Positions 9,187 to 18,015 are shown, numbered from the stretch's first letter. The stretch: DNA of 47,428 nucleotides from Phenylobacterium sp. (GCF_031181185.1 NZ_JAPSKZ010000004.1:1-47428), one strand, 5' to 3'. The notes: a model not told the origin generated them from the sequence alone. Translations and numbers: made by a program.

Positions 9187-10368
9187 ATGACGAGCCGAGA
9201 CCTGCTGCCTGGCGTCACCGGCGTTCTGGCCCTGGCGGACGGGACCATCCTGCAGGGGATCGGCGTCGGCGCCGTCGGCGAGGCGGTCGGGGAGGTGTGC
9301 TTCAACACCGCCATGACCGGCTACCAGGAGATCCTGACCGATCCCTCGTACATGGCCCAGATCGTGGCCTTCACCTTCCCGCACGTGGGCAACGTGGGCA
9401 CGAACATCCAAGACATCGAGCAGATGTCGGGCTCGGCGGAGACGGCGGCGCGCGGCGCGATCTTCCGCGACACGCCGACGCGGCCGGCCAACTGGCGCGC
9501 TGACGCCGACCTCGAGACCTGGATGAGCCGCCGCGGCGTCGTGGGCCTGGCTGGCGTCGATACCCGGGCGCTCACCCGCCGGATCCGCGAGCACGGCATG
9601 CCGCATGCGGTGATCGCCCATAACCCCGAGGGCAAGTTCGACCTGGACGCTCTGGTGGCGAAGGCGCGCGAGTGGAACGGTCTGGTTGGCCTGGACCTGG
9701 CCAAGGACGCCACCACCCTGCAGCCGTTCGTCTACGACGAGGGCCTGTGGAGCTGGGAGGACGGTTACGCGAAGCCGCTGGAGAATCCCAAGTACGAGGT
9801 CGTGGTCGTCGACTACGGTGTGAAGCGGAACATCCTGCGGGCGCTGACTTCGGTGGGCGCGCGGGCGACCGTGGTGCCGGCCAACACCCCGGCGGAAGAG
9901 ATCCTCAAGCGCAACCCGGACGGCGTGCTGCTGTCGAACGGCCCGGGCGACCCGGCCGCCACGGGCGAGTACGCGGTGCCTGAGATCCGCAAGCTGGTGG
10001 AGAGCGGCAAGCCGGTGTTCGGCATCTGCCTCGGCCACCAGATGCTGGCGCTGGCGCTGGGCGCCAAGACCGTGAAGATGGACCAGGGCCACCACGGCGC
10101 GAACCATCCGGTGAAGGACCTGACGACCGGCAAGGTCGAGATCGTGTCGATGAACCATGGCTTCACGGTGGACCGCGACAGCCTGCCCGCGCCGGTGGTG
10201 GAAACCCACGTCAGCCTGTTCGACGGCACCAACGCGGGCCTCGCGCTGAAGGACAAGCCGGTCTTCAGCGTCCAGCACCACCCCGAAGCCTCCCCCGGTC
10301 CGACGGACAGCCTCTACTTGTTCGAGCGGTTCGCCGGCTACATGGACGGCGCGAAACAGCGGGCTTAG
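9187..10368 (+). CDS. carA: Carbamoyl-phosphate synthase small (glutaminase) subunit
   Basis: Hydrolyses glutamine and passes ammonia to CarB for carbamoyl phosphate synthesis. The 393 residues comprise an amino-terminal small-subunit domain ([29 protein letters not shown]) and a class I glutamine amidotransferase domain. The catalytic triad is visible as Cys281 (FGICLGHQM), His365 and Glu367 ([13 protein letters not shown]). I chose the ATG at 9187, preceded by AAGGAG; the frame is open further upstream but without family similarity. It stands alone and is separated from carB by the rpoD-dnaG and ECF41 regions. Confidence 0.97.
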   Translation: MTSRDLLPGVTGVLALADGTILQGIGVGAVGEAVGEVCFNTAMTGYQEILTDPSYMAQIVAFTFPHVGNVGTNIQDIEQMSGSAETAARGAIFRDTPTRPANWRADADLETWMSRRGVVGLAGVDTRALTRRIREHGMPHAVIAHNPEGKFDLDALVAKAREWNGLVGLDLAKDATTLQPFVYDEGLWSWEDGYAKPLENPKYEVVVVDYGVKRNILRALTSVGARATVVPANTPAEEILKRNPDGVLLSNGPGDPAATGEYAVPEIRKLVESGKPVFGICLGHQMLALALGAKTVKMDQGHHGANHPVKDLTTGKVEIVSMNHGFTVDRDSLPAPVVETHVSLFDGTNAGLALKDKPVFSVQHHPEASPGPTDSLYLFERFAGYMDGAKQRA

Positions 10369-10397
10369 AACCTCCGGGACAAGTCCGGGGAGTTTCC

Positions 10398-12035
10398 ATG
10401 CGTTCGTTGAAGTTGGTGGCCGCCGCCGTAGCGGCGCTTTCGTTCGCGTCCGTGGCCGCAGCGCAGCCCGCGGGGGTCTCGTCCGCCGAGCGGATCCGGG
10501 CGCACATGGCGTTCCTGGCGAGCGACCTGCTCGAGGGGCGGGAAGCCGGCACGCGCGGCTACGATATCGCGGCGAACTACGCCGCCGCCCAGTTCGCCCA
10601 GCTGGGTCTGAAGCCTGCCGGCGACAACGGGACCTTCTTCCAGACCACGCCGATGATCTCGTTCCGCGCCGCGGATGAGGGCGCGATGGTGCTGCGGGAC
10701 GCCAAGGGGCGCGAGACGCCGCTGGTCGCCGGCCAGGACTTCACGATCAGCAGCTCGCCGTCACATGCCGAGCTGAAGGCGGACGCTCCGCTGGTCTTCG
10801 TGGGCTATGGGCTGGTGGCGCCCGAGCGCGGGCGCGACGATTACAAAGGCCTCGACGTGAAGGGGAAGATCGTGGTGGCGCTCGACGGCGCGCCGCGGTC
10901 GTTCCAAACCGAAGAGCGCGCCTACTACCGCAGCGGCCGCACCAAGCGGCTGGAGGCCGAGAAGCGCGGCGCCGTCGGCTTCATCTCGCTCTACACGCCG
11001 ACCGTCGAGAAGATGCGGCCGTTCGCGGAGTCGGCGAAGCACTGGCGCTCCTGGAACATGACCTGGCGCGACCGCGCCGGGACGCCTTTCGTGGTGGCGC
11101 CGAAGACGCCCGGGTTCGGGACGCTCAGCGTGCAAGGCGCGGAGAAGGTGTTCGCCGACGCCAAGGTCCCCCTGGCCCAGATCTACGCCGCCGCCGACAC
11201 GCGCGATGGCGTGACCCCGCGCTTCGCCCTGCCGGCCTCGCTGGCCGCCGTGATGCGCAGCGAGCTGACGCAGAGCGAGAGCCGCAACGTCGCCGCCCTG
11301 CTGGAAGGCTCGGACCCCGCGCTGAAGGCCGAGACGGTGGTGCTGTCGGCCCACCTCGACCATGAGGGCGTGAGCGAGACGGCCAACGGCGCCGACAAGA
11401 TCAACAACGGGGCGCTGGACAACGCCGGCGGCGTCGCCACGACGTTCGAGGTGGCGCGCGCCTTCGTGGAAAGCGGCCAGCGGCCGAAGCGGTCGGTGAT
11501 GTTCCTGCTGGTCACGGCCGAGGAGAAGGGTCTGGTGGGCGCGGAATACTTCGCCCGCAACCCCACGGCCCCGGGGCCGGTGGTGGCCAACGTCAACCTC
11601 GACATGCCGATCCTGACCTACGACTTCACCGATGTGGTGGCGTTCGGGGCCGAGCGTTCGACGATCGGGCCTGCGGTGCGCCGGGCCGCCGAGCGCACCG
11701 GCATCCAGCTGTCGCCCGACCCGTTGCCGGAAGAGGGGCTGTTCACGCGCTCGGACCACTACCGCTTCGTGGAGGTGGGCGTGCCGTCGACCTTCCTGAT
11801 GACCGGCTTCGCGAACGGCGGCGAGGCCAAGTTCCGCGGCTTCCTGAAGGACTGCTACCACAAAGTCTGCGACGACCTCTCGCAGCCGATCGACTACGCC
11901 GCCGGCGCCAAGTTCGCGAAGATCAATTACGAGATCGCCCGCGAACTGGCCGACGCCGCCCAGCGGCCGGCGTGGAACCGCGGCGACTTCTTCGGCGGCA
12001 AGTTTGGTACGCAGGCCGTCTCGGCCGACCGCTGA
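10398..12035 (+). CDS. Secreted M28-family metallopeptidase with PA-like insert
   Basis: A di-zinc aminopeptidase-like enzyme of 545 residues with a signal peptide (about 1-22, ending SVAAAQP). A protease-associated-like domain occupies roughly 110-270 (VFVGYGLVAPERG and following). The zinc and catalytic set of family M28 is complete: His319 (SAHLDHEG), Asp341 (LDNAGGVA), the Glu375-Glu376 pair (TAEEKGLVGAEYF), Asp402 (NLDMP) and His454 (RSDHYRF). It probably acts in the periplasm or outside the cell on peptides. It begins 29 bases after carA on the same strand but is unlikely to share its function. Confidence 0.92.
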   Translation: MRSLKLVAAAVAALSFASVAAAQPAGVSSAERIRAHMAFLASDLLEGREAGTRGYDIAANYAAAQFAQLGLKPAGDNGTFFQTTPMISFRAADEGAMVLRDAKGRETPLVAGQDFTISSSPSHAELKADAPLVFVGYGLVAPERGRDDYKGLDVKGKIVVALDGAPRSFQTEERAYYRSGRTKRLEAEKRGAVGFISLYTPTVEKMRPFAESAKHWRSWNMTWRDRAGTPFVVAPKTPGFGTLSVQGAEKVFADAKVPLAQIYAAADTRDGVTPRFALPASLAAVMRSELTQSESRNVAALLEGSDPALKAETVVLSAHLDHEGVSETANGADKINNGALDNAGGVATTFEVARAFVESGQRPKRSVMFLLVTAEEKGLVGAEYFARNPTAPGPVVANVNLDMPILTYDFTDVVAFGAERSTIGPAVRRAAERTGIQLSPDPLPEEGLFTRSDHYRFVEVGVPSTFLMTGFANGGEAKFRGFLKDCYHKVCDDLSQPIDYAAGAKFAKINYEIARELADAAQRPAWNRGDFFGGKFGTQAVSADR

Positions 12036-12108
12036 GACGCCCGGTCATGGCTTTGGCGCCCGCGGTCATGGAGGGCCGCAGGCCGCCGGCTAGACTTGCG
12101 GCGTGATC

Positions 12109-12729
12109 CTAGCGCCAGCCGTAGTTGAAACTGATCGAGACCCGCGGGGCCTTGGCGCGGTTGGCCGGCACCTCGTGCCGCAGCCAGCTCTCCCACATGT
12201 AGAGCGTGCCCGGCTGGGGCTGCAGATAGACGAAGGGCTGGGCCTCCTCCGGCGCGTCCGGACGTCTTGGCGGCGCGGCCATCATCAGCGGCAGCCGCGG
12301 GTCCTCGATCTTGAGCGCGCTGGCGCCGGGCGGGACCGCCACATAGTAGGTGCCCGAGAGCACGCTGTGCGGGTGGATGTGGCCCGTGTGCGCGGCGCCC
12401 GGCTTCAGGATGTTCACCCACACGCTGTCCAGCTTCAGACGGCCGCGCCCGAGGTCGAAATGCAAGGCTTCGGCGAAGGTCCTCGCGTGCCGGTCCAGCT
12501 TGGACTTCAACTCGGCGAAGACGCTGGCCCGCTGCGGGAGGTCGCCCAGCGAGGCGTAGGACGTATAGCCGCCGTAGCCGTGCTCGCGGCACCAGGCGCG
12601 GCCGGCGGCGTCCTCGGCCTCGAGCATCCGGCAGGCCTCGAAAATCTCGGCATTGAAATTTTCGAACAACCGGTCTGTTGTAAGGCTGGCTTCGTAGATC
12701 GGGGTGACGAAGAGGGTTCGCAGCGCCAT
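12109..12729 (-). CDS. TIGR02466-family putative 2OG-Fe(II) oxygenase
   Basis: A 206-residue double-stranded beta-helix protein. Candidate iron ligands are the His cluster at 117-121 (HTGHIHPHSVLSGTYYV) and His185 (WLRHEVPANR), and Arg196 could bind 2-oxoglutarate. The motifs FVTPIYEA at the start and SISFNYGW at the end are typical of TIGR02466. Members occur widely in marine phages and alphaproteobacteria and their substrates are unknown. It is monocistronic, convergent with the M28 peptidase gene and divergent from the next gene. Confidence 0.85.
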   Translation of the reverse strand: MALRTLFVTPIYEASLTTDRLFENFNAEIFEACRMLEAEDAAGRAWCREHGYGGYTSYASLGDLPQRASVFAELKSKLDRHARTFAEALHFDLGRGRLKLDSVWVNILKPGAAHTGHIHPHSVLSGTYYVAVPPGASALKIEDPRLPLMMAAPPRRPDAPEEAQPFVYLQPQPGTLYMWESWLRHEVPANRAKAPRVSISFNYGWR

Positions 12730-12865
12730 GCCGCCCGCTAGTCGCCGCGAGAGGTTTTGTCAAAGCGCGGGCGTAGGCTGGCGCGGCGACTGAACGATGT
12801 TTAGGCTGAACGTCAAAGAACGACTTCGCCGCTTGTGCGGACGGGGCGTCGGGGGAAACGAGAGC

Positions 12866-13726
12866 ATGATCCGAATCGTGGCGGCGCTGGCTGTGGCCGG
12901 CCTGATGGTGAGCGGAACGGCGGCCGTGGCGCAGCCGAAGGCCAAGGCGGCCGCGTCCTACAAGGCGCCGCGACTGGCCGGCACCAAGCAACCCGACCTG
13001 AACGGCGTCTGGCAGGTGATGAACTCGGCCGGCTGGGACGTCGAGCCCCACGCCGCGCGCGCCGCGCTGCAGATGCGTCCGGGCCCGATCATCCCGGTGC
13101 CGGCGAAGGAAGTCCTGGCCCTGGGCGCCGTCGGCGCCGTCCCCGGCGGCCTGGGCGTCGTCGAAGGCGGCGAGATCCCCTACACGCCCGAGGCCAAGAA
13201 GGTGCGCGACGAGAACCGCGCGAACTATCTGGAACGCGACCCCGAGGTGAAGTGCTACCTGCCGGGCGTGCCGCGCGCCAACTACATGCACCTGCCCTTC
13301 CAGATCTTCCAATCCGACGCGGGCATGATGATCGCCTACGAATACGCGGGCGCCGTGCGCAACCTGATGTTCGACGATCCGGGTCCGCCGCCGGTGGACA
13401 GCTGGATGGGTCAGTCGGTGGCCAAGTGGGAGGGCGACACGCTGGTCGTCACCGTCACCGGCCAGAACGACCGCACCTGGTTCGACCGGGCCGGCAACCA
13501 TCACTCGGACCAGATGACCGTGGTCGAGCGCTATACGCCCACCGGGCCGATGACCATGCGCTACGAGGCGACCATCACCGACCCCAACACCTTCACCAAG
13601 CCGTGGAAGATGAGCATGAACCTCTACAAGCGGCAGGGCGAGGACGCGCAGCTTAACCAGTTCAAGTGCGTCGAGTTCGTGGAAGAGCTCATGTACGGCC
13701 ACCTGCGGAAAGAGCCGCTGAAGTAA
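12866..13726 (+). CDS. Secreted hypothetical protein paired with DUF6152
   Basis: A 286-residue protein with a signal peptide (about 1-22, ending AAVAQP) and the motif PDLNGVWQ soon after it. Later landmarks are CYLPGVPRANYMHLPFQIFQ, the segment YEYAGAVRNLMFDD and WEGDTLVVTVTGQND, which alternate like a beta-rich lipocalin-like fold. I do not know a function. I chose the ATG at 12866 because GGGGGAAACGAG precedes it and the signal peptide starts there; an open stretch upstream lacks a signal. It lies 86 bases ahead of the DUF6152 gene, and a strong terminator follows that gene, so the two probably form a transcript. Confidence 0.8.
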   Translation: MIRIVAALAVAGLMVSGTAAVAQPKAKAAASYKAPRLAGTKQPDLNGVWQVMNSAGWDVEPHAARAALQMRPGPIIPVPAKEVLALGAVGAVPGGLGVVEGGEIPYTPEAKKVRDENRANYLERDPEVKCYLPGVPRANYMHLPFQIFQSDAGMMIAYEYAGAVRNLMFDDPGPPPVDSWMGQSVAKWEGDTLVVTVTGQNDRTWFDRAGNHHSDQMTVVERYTPTGPMTMRYEATITDPNTFTKPWKMSMNLYKRQGEDAQLNQFKCVEFVEELMYGHLRKEPLK

Positions 13727-13812
13727 GCGAGACGAGATCCTGGCGGCCGTTCATGCGGCCGTCAGCAACGTGACCCGAGGATAGACACGGCATCCGGCGT
13801 TGGAGGCGCAAG

Positions 13813-14262
13813 ATGAATAAGACGAACTGGATCATTGGCGCTGTCATCGGCGCGGCCCTGGGCGGCGCGGTCGCCGGCGGCGCGGCGGTGGCCCACCACG
13901 CGTTCGCGGCGGAGTTCGACGGCAAGGCGCCTGTGCTGCTTCGCGGCAAGGTGACCCGCGTGGAATGGATCAATCCGCACGCCTGGGTGCACATCAACAA
14001 CACCAACCCGCAGTACGCCCAGGGCGCCTGGATGGTGGAAGGCGGCACGCCCAACACGCTGCTGCGCGCCGGCATCGACCGCAACTCGCTGAAGCCCGGC
14101 ACCGAGATCGTGGTGCGCGGCTACCAGTCGAAGGACAAGGTCTGCAAGCCGGCCTGCAAGGCCAACGGCCGCGACGTGACCTTCCCCGACGGCCGCAAGA
14201 TCTTCATGGGCTCGTCGGGCACCGGCGCGCCGAAGGACGGCGCCGACGCCAGCGAGCGCTAG
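13813..14262 (+). CDS. DUF6152-family secreted or membrane-anchored protein
   Basis: A 149-residue protein beginning with one hydrophobic segment (about 7-28) that is either a signal peptide or an anchor. The DUF6152 landmarks follow: AHHAFAAEFD, then LLRGKVTRVEWINPHAWVHI, then PGTEIVVRGYQSKD and the DVTFPDGRKIF end. The fold is likely a small OB-like beta barrel in the periplasm. The function is unknown. The paired His and the NPHAW motif could bind a metal or small ligand. A terminator hairpin begins 24 bases after the stop. Confidence 0.85.
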   Translation: MNKTNWIIGAVIGAALGGAVAGGAAVAHHAFAAEFDGKAPVLLRGKVTRVEWINPHAWVHINNTNPQYAQGAWMVEGGTPNTLLRAGIDRNSLKPGTEIVVRGYQSKDKVCKPACKANGRDVTFPDGRKIFMGSSGTGAPKDGADASER

Positions 14263-14285
14263 GCGTCCGATCCGATCGGAATTGG

Positions 14286-14313
14286 AAAGGGGAGCCGAGA
14301 GGCTCCCCTTTTT
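14286..14313. terminator. Bidirectional intrinsic terminator
   Basis: An 11-base perfect stem (14286-14296 with 14301-14311) closes a GAGA tetraloop, with five T residues at 14309-14313 on the + strand and AAA on the other side. It sits between the DUF6152 stop and the convergent cytochrome stop at 14314 and can serve both. Confidence 0.9.
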
Positions 14314-14796
14314 CTATCTGGTGTTCGCCTCGCGATCCTCTTCCGGGAGGATCACGAACTTCTCGTGGCAGGCGACGCAGCTCTGGTAGAGCGCCGCCCC
14401 GGTTTCGAAGACCGCCTGTTTGTCCTTGCGCTCGGCCGCGGCCTTGGCCTCGAGCGCACGCGCCTGCATCGCCTTGGCGTACTTGGTCCACTCGTCGGCC
14501 GGTTCGCGCGGCCGCCCCGGAAGGATCAGCAGGTTGGCGGCTTCGGCGACCGTGGCGGCGCCGTCCTCCACCACCTTCCAGCCTTCGTCGGTGGTCGGCG
14601 AGAGGTCTCGCTCGCCGGCTTCGGTGATCTCGTAGCCCGACCCGGCCCAGAACGCGTCTGCGGCGGGGTCGACCACGTGCGCCATCAGCTCCTGCATGTC
14701 GAGCCCGGTGTATTGCTGTTCGGCCTTCGGCTGGCAGCCGGCGAGCAGCAGGGCCGCGGCGGCCCCAAGGGCCAACTTGGGCGTCAGACGGTGCAC
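14314..14796 (-). CDS. Lipoprotein c-type cytochrome (monohaem, class II-like)
   Basis: A 160-residue lipoprotein with a short signal and lipobox LLAGC (Cys21). A helical domain follows, with a single haem-binding motif CVACH close to the carboxy terminus (about 141-145). Haem binding near the end of a four-helix protein is the layout of cytochrome c-prime/c556-type proteins, so it is probably a periplasmic electron carrier or gas-ligand binder. The start is GTG at 14796, eight bases after GGGGGA; an upstream ATG would disrupt the signal peptide. No haem-enzyme partner is adjacent. Confidence 0.82.
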   Translation of the reverse strand: MHRLTPKLALGAAAALLLAGCQPKAEQQYTGLDMQELMAHVVDPAADAFWAGSGYEITEAGERDLSPTTDEGWKVVEDGAATVAEAANLLILPGRPREPADEWTKYAKAMQARALEAKAAAERKDKQAVFETGAALYQSCVACHEKFVILPEEDREANTR

Positions 14797-14887
14797 AGGC
14801 AGATCCCCCGGTCGTCGCGCGATCCTTGCGCCGCGCGTCCCGGCATTCTGCGTCACGGCGGCGGTTCGGTCCACCGCCGCGGGCGGC

Positions 14888-15109
14888 TCAGCGTACCTGA
14901 ATTTCGAGAAGCGACTTCCACATCTCGTCGGCGAACCGGATGACCTTCAGGTTGGCCGAGAAGTGGTGCTTGGCCTGGACCATCTCGACCATCTCGCGGC
15001 CCAGGTCGATCGTCTCGTCGCCCGGCGCCTGGGCGATCCGGCTGGCCGCCGTCTCGAAGCGGCGCTCGGCGGCGGCGAGGCCGCCGCGGGCGATGGAAAG
15101 CGCGTCCAT
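14888..15109 (-). CDS. Minimal flagellar-rod-like protein
   Basis: A 73-residue protein that joins two halves of the flagellar rod/hook family directly. ALSIARGGLAAAERRFETAA resembles the amino-terminal rod helix. TIDLGREMVEMVQAKHHF and the segment SANLKVIRFADEMWKSLLEI resemble the carboxy-terminal rod helix with its VDLxxEMVEMI pattern. The central domain found in FlgB, FlgC, FlgF and FlgG is absent. It may form or cap a rod-like coiled coil, or be an orphan relic. No other flagellar gene is nearby. I chose the ATG at 15109 because family similarity begins there; the frame is open to a GTG at 15127. Confidence 0.7.
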   Translation of the reverse strand: MDALSIARGGLAAAERRFETAASRIAQAPGDETIDLGREMVEMVQAKHHFSANLKVIRFADEMWKSLLEIQVR

Positions 15110-15207
15110 GCGGCCGTCATGGCCCACGCAGCCTTAAGTTCTTGCTGAAGGACATGGTGAACGGGTCATCCGCGCGCGTATCATGCGGCCATCGAAGGAG
15201 ACGCCCC

Positions 15208-15558
15208 ATGCGCGTTCACATCCTAGCGGCCGTGGCCGCGTTCGCGGCCGGCGCCGTCCAGGCCCAGCCGATCAACGAGCGGCCGCCCACCTGGACCATC
15301 CAGTGCATCGAGGTCAGCGGCGACACCGTGCCGGCGGCTTGCCGCGTGCCGGCCAGCCGTACGGACCAGAGCGAGTTCATCTGCACCTGCCCTGCGGGCG
15401 GCATGCGCACGCGCGTGCCGATCTGCGGGCCCGGCGAGAGGCCGCCATCCGAGAACGTGGCGCTCAACCGCGTTCGGCGGGAAGCCTCGCGCGACGGCTC
15501 GCTCGAGGGCGACCGGATCGACGGCCGCCAGATCTGCGTCGCGCCGCGTCGGCCCTAG
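15208..15558 (+). CDS. Small secreted cysteine-containing protein
   Basis: A 116-residue protein with a signal peptide (about 1-19, MRVHILAAVAAFAAGAVQA) and a mature part with six Cys (including CIEVSGD, ACRVP, FICTCPAGG, ICGPG and QICVAP), likely disulfide-bonded in the periplasm. The ATG at 15208 is preceded by GAAGGAG at good spacing. I do not recognise a family. It converges, nearly abutting, with the next leftward small gene. Confidence 0.72.
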   Translation: MRVHILAAVAAFAAGAVQAQPINERPPTWTIQCIEVSGDTVPAACRVPASRTDQSEFICTCPAGGMRTRVPICGPGERPPSENVALNRVRREASRDGSLEGDRIDGRQICVAPRRP

Positions 15559-15776
15559 GCTCGGTCGGCCGCCGAGGTTTCGCCGCGCTTGCGGCCGCCA
15601 GGCGAGGCCTTCTCGCGACGGGCGGTCGTGTTGCGCACGCCATCGGCCTTGGCGGTGGACGAGGCGCCCTTGCCGCCGCCCGCACCCGCGGACTTGGCGT
15701 TGCCGCCGCCGGTCTGGGCGGCCTTTTCCGATCCGCCCTTGGTGGGGGTGTTGGGAGAGTCCTTGCGCTGAGCCAT
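15555..15776 (-). CDS. Small Lys/Gly-rich basic protein
   Basis: A 73-residue hydrophilic protein beginning MAQRKDSPNTPTKGGSEKAA and rich in Lys, Gly, Ala and Ser, with no hydrophobic core, so probably disordered. A strong AAGGAGG ribosome site seven bases before the ATG at 15776 supports it as a real gene; an open frame continues upstream into the next gene, but its residues there are artefactual. The composition resembles KGG-type stress proteins, but I cannot assign it to that family. Its stop overlaps the preceding convergent gene by 4 bases. Confidence 0.65.
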   Translation of the reverse strand: MAQRKDSPNTPTKGGSEKAAQTGGGNAKSAGAGGGKGASSTAKADGVRNTTARREKASPGGRKRGETSAADRA

Positions 15777-15826
15777 GTCGAGCCTCCTTCGAAGGCTCAA
15801 CCGGCCAGCCGGAGCGGCGTTCCCGG

Positions 15827-17074
15827 CTACTTCCCAAGCGCGGCGTAGACCGTCTTCTGGAAGACGGGCAAGGCGAGGCGTCCCGACGGGCGTTGGCCCT
15901 GCATGGCCGTCACCGCCTCGGGGCCGAGCGGCATGGAGTCCTGGATCAAGAAGATCAGGATCATGTCCTCGGTGGGATCGGCCTGCCACCAGGTGCCGAA
16001 GGCGCCCGGCCAGCCGAACGCCCCTTCGCCGCCCGCGCCCATCCACTGGTGCTTCTCGGCGTCCAGGATCATCGACACGCCAAGGCCGAACCCTTGGCTA
16101 AGCCAGAAGGGCATGCCCAGGAAGCCGTGGCTGCGTTGCTCCTCCGTCAGCCGGTTGGCGCGCATCAGGTCGACCGTCTCGGGCTTCAGCAGGCGGACGC
16201 CGTCCACTTCGCCACGGCCCAGCATCATGCGGGCGAACTTCAGGTAGTCGTCGGCGGTCGAGATCAGGCCGCCGCCGCCGGCTTCGAACTCGAAACGCGT
16301 CGGCGGCTCGGGCCAGGAGGCGTCCTCCAGCGGCCCGCCGTCGATCGGCGCCTTGTAAAGCTTGGCCATGCGGCTGGCCTTGTCCGCCGGCATCCAGAAG
16401 TCGGTGTCGTGCATGCCAAGCGGGTCGAAGATCCGGCTCTTCAGCACCTCGCCAAGGCGCTTGCCTTCGATGCGGGCGACCAGGAAACCCAGCACCTCGG
16501 TCGCGTGGCTGTAGTGGAAGCGCTCGCCCGGCGCGTAGCTCAGAGGCAGGGTTCCAAGCTTCTCAAGCCACCAGTCGGGCGTGACGCCGTAGCCTAGCGG
16601 CGGGCCCAGGGTCTTCTCGTGGGCGTGGGCGATCGGGCCCATGGAGGTGAAGGCGTAGGCCAGGCCCGAGCGGTGGGTCAGCAGGTCCTCGACCGTGATG
16701 TCGCGCGGCGCCGGGTAGGTCTGGTCGAGGGGACCCGCGGGGTCCTTCAGGACCTTCATGTTGGCGAGCTCGGGTATCCACCGGGTGATGGGATCGTCCA
16801 GCTTCAGCTTGCCTTCTTCGACCAACATCATGGCCGCGACGGAGGTGACGGGCTTGGTCATCGAGGCGATGCGGAACAGCGTGTCCCGCTGCATCGGCGC
16901 CTTGGCCGCCAGATCGCGGTAGCCCAGGGCGTTCACCTGGGCGACCTCGCCGCGGCGCCACACCAGGGTGACGATCCCGGACAGCGCGCCCTGGTCGACG
17001 AACCCCTGCAGCGCGGCGGGGACCTGCCCCAGAGCTTCGCGGTCGAAACCGCCCAACACCTGAGCGCCGTCCAT
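15827..17074 (-). CDS. Serine hydrolase of the beta-lactamase/esterase (class C-like) family
   Basis: A 415-residue enzyme with the SxxK nucleophile motif at Ser71-Lys74 (RIASMTKPVTS) and a Tyr188-Ser-His triad (FHYSHATEVLG) in place of YxN, as in EstB-type esterases. A late GAGGEGAFGWPGAFGTWW segment supplies the family's third box. No signal peptide is visible, so it is probably a cytoplasmic esterase rather than a drug-resistance beta-lactamase. I chose the ATG at 17074 because GGGAGG lies just upstream; an ATG at 17104 lacks one. Confidence 0.88.
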   Translation of the reverse strand: MDGAQVLGGFDREALGQVPAALQGFVDQGALSGIVTLVWRRGEVAQVNALGYRDLAAKAPMQRDTLFRIASMTKPVTSVAAMMLVEEGKLKLDDPITRWIPELANMKVLKDPAGPLDQTYPAPRDITVEDLLTHRSGLAYAFTSMGPIAHAHEKTLGPPLGYGVTPDWWLEKLGTLPLSYAPGERFHYSHATEVLGFLVARIEGKRLGEVLKSRIFDPLGMHDTDFWMPADKASRMAKLYKAPIDGGPLEDASWPEPPTRFEFEAGGGGLISTADDYLKFARMMLGRGEVDGVRLLKPETVDLMRANRLTEEQRSHGFLGMPFWLSQGFGLGVSMILDAEKHQWMGAGGEGAFGWPGAFGTWWQADPTEDMILIFLIQDSMPLGPEAVTAMQGQRPSGRLALPVFQKTVYAALGK

Positions 17075-17146
17075 CCTGACCTCCCTGACCTTATCGCTGT
17101 TCACCCGGCATAGCGCCCGAGTGACGCGAGGTCCGTCAAGGAAAGC

Positions 17147-17695
17147 CTACTGTTCGGTCGGCGCCTCGTAGGTGGCCATCATCTCGCCCTTGGCCAACGT
17201 GCGGGCCTTGAGCGCGTTGAGCAGCTCGTTCAGCGGGGTGTCCGGGCCCATCTCGATCCAGTCGTTCAGGGCGAAGACCTGGAAGTAGTAGCGATGCATG
17301 CCGTGGCCGGACGGCGGACGCGGGCCAAACCAGCCATAGCCGCCCATGTCGTTCTTCCCCTGGATCGCGCCCTGGGGGGAGACCAGCTTCGGCTCGTTGC
17401 CGAGACCCTCGGGGATCCGGGTGACCTCGCCGCGGATGTTCCAGAGCATCCAGTGGACGAAGGGCTCCTCGCGCGGAGCGTCAGGGTCCTCGACGATGAT
17501 CGCCCAGGCCTTCACGTCGGGCACGCTGGACCACTGCAGCGGCGGGGAGATGTTGTCGTGGTAGGCCGAGTGACGGTCGGGCAGGCGGCCGTCCGCCTCC
17601 TGCGCCGGGCACGTCACCAGGATGCCGGTGTCGTAGATCGGGTCCACCCGCATGATGGTGATGGACTCGCCGGAATGCCGTTCGGGCTCGCTCAT
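17147..17695 (-). CDS. PEBP-family (YbhB/YbcL, Raf-kinase-inhibitor-like) protein
   Basis: A 182-residue phosphatidylethanolamine-binding-protein fold. Family signatures are ISPPLQWSSVP, VEDPDAPREEPFVHWMLWNI and GYGWFGPRPPSGHGMHRYYF. There is no signal peptide, so it is cytoplasmic like YbhB. Bacterial members bind small anionic or phosphate-containing ligands, with no agreed role. The ATG at 17695 follows GGAGAG. It is divergent from panD across a 320-base gap. Confidence 0.9.
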   Translation of the reverse strand: MSEPERHSGESITIMRVDPIYDTGILVTCPAQEADGRLPDRHSAYHDNISPPLQWSSVPDVKAWAIIVEDPDAPREEPFVHWMLWNIRGEVTRIPEGLGNEPKLVSPQGAIQGKNDMGGYGWFGPRPPSGHGMHRYYFQVFALNDWIEMGPDTPLNELLNALKARTLAKGEMMATYEAPTEQ

Positions 17696-18015
17696 GGCCG
17701 CTCTCCTGCAAGGTCTCGGGCTAAGAACCGGGCGCGCCGCGGTTGGGTTGCGCCCGCGGGCGGGCCTCGCCGTGCTGCAGCGCACCGGAAGTCGGGCGGG
17801 GGCGCGCCGAAGCCCTTCCACGGCCGCGGCGCCAAGGCCTTACGGCGTAAGGGGTTCAAGCCTTGCCTGACGCTGCGGCGCCTGCGCTGCATTGCGGCAT
17901 TGAACGGGGCCATCTTCGTGCGTATATGCGCCTCGCCTTCCGTGCGGGCCCAGTTCGGGTTTGGGCTTTGTGTGTGCCTCCCGCGGCTCACAGCGTCGAT
18001 GAGGACGATCTCCGC
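17696..18015. other. Divergent intergenic region between the PEBP gene and panD
   Basis: 320 bases with no supported gene. It carries a candidate rightward promoter for panD, listed separately, and must also hold the PEBP gene promoter, which I could not pick out. A G-rich palindromic stretch near 17800-17850 is the only other structure. Confidence 0.6.
17900..17928 (+). promoter_or_regulatory. Candidate sigma-70 promoter for panD
   Basis: TTGAAC (17900-17905), a 17-base spacer, then TATATG (17923-17928). The -35 matches TTGACA at four of six positions and the -10 starts TATA. Transcription would begin about 80 bases before the panD ATG. Confidence 0.42.
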
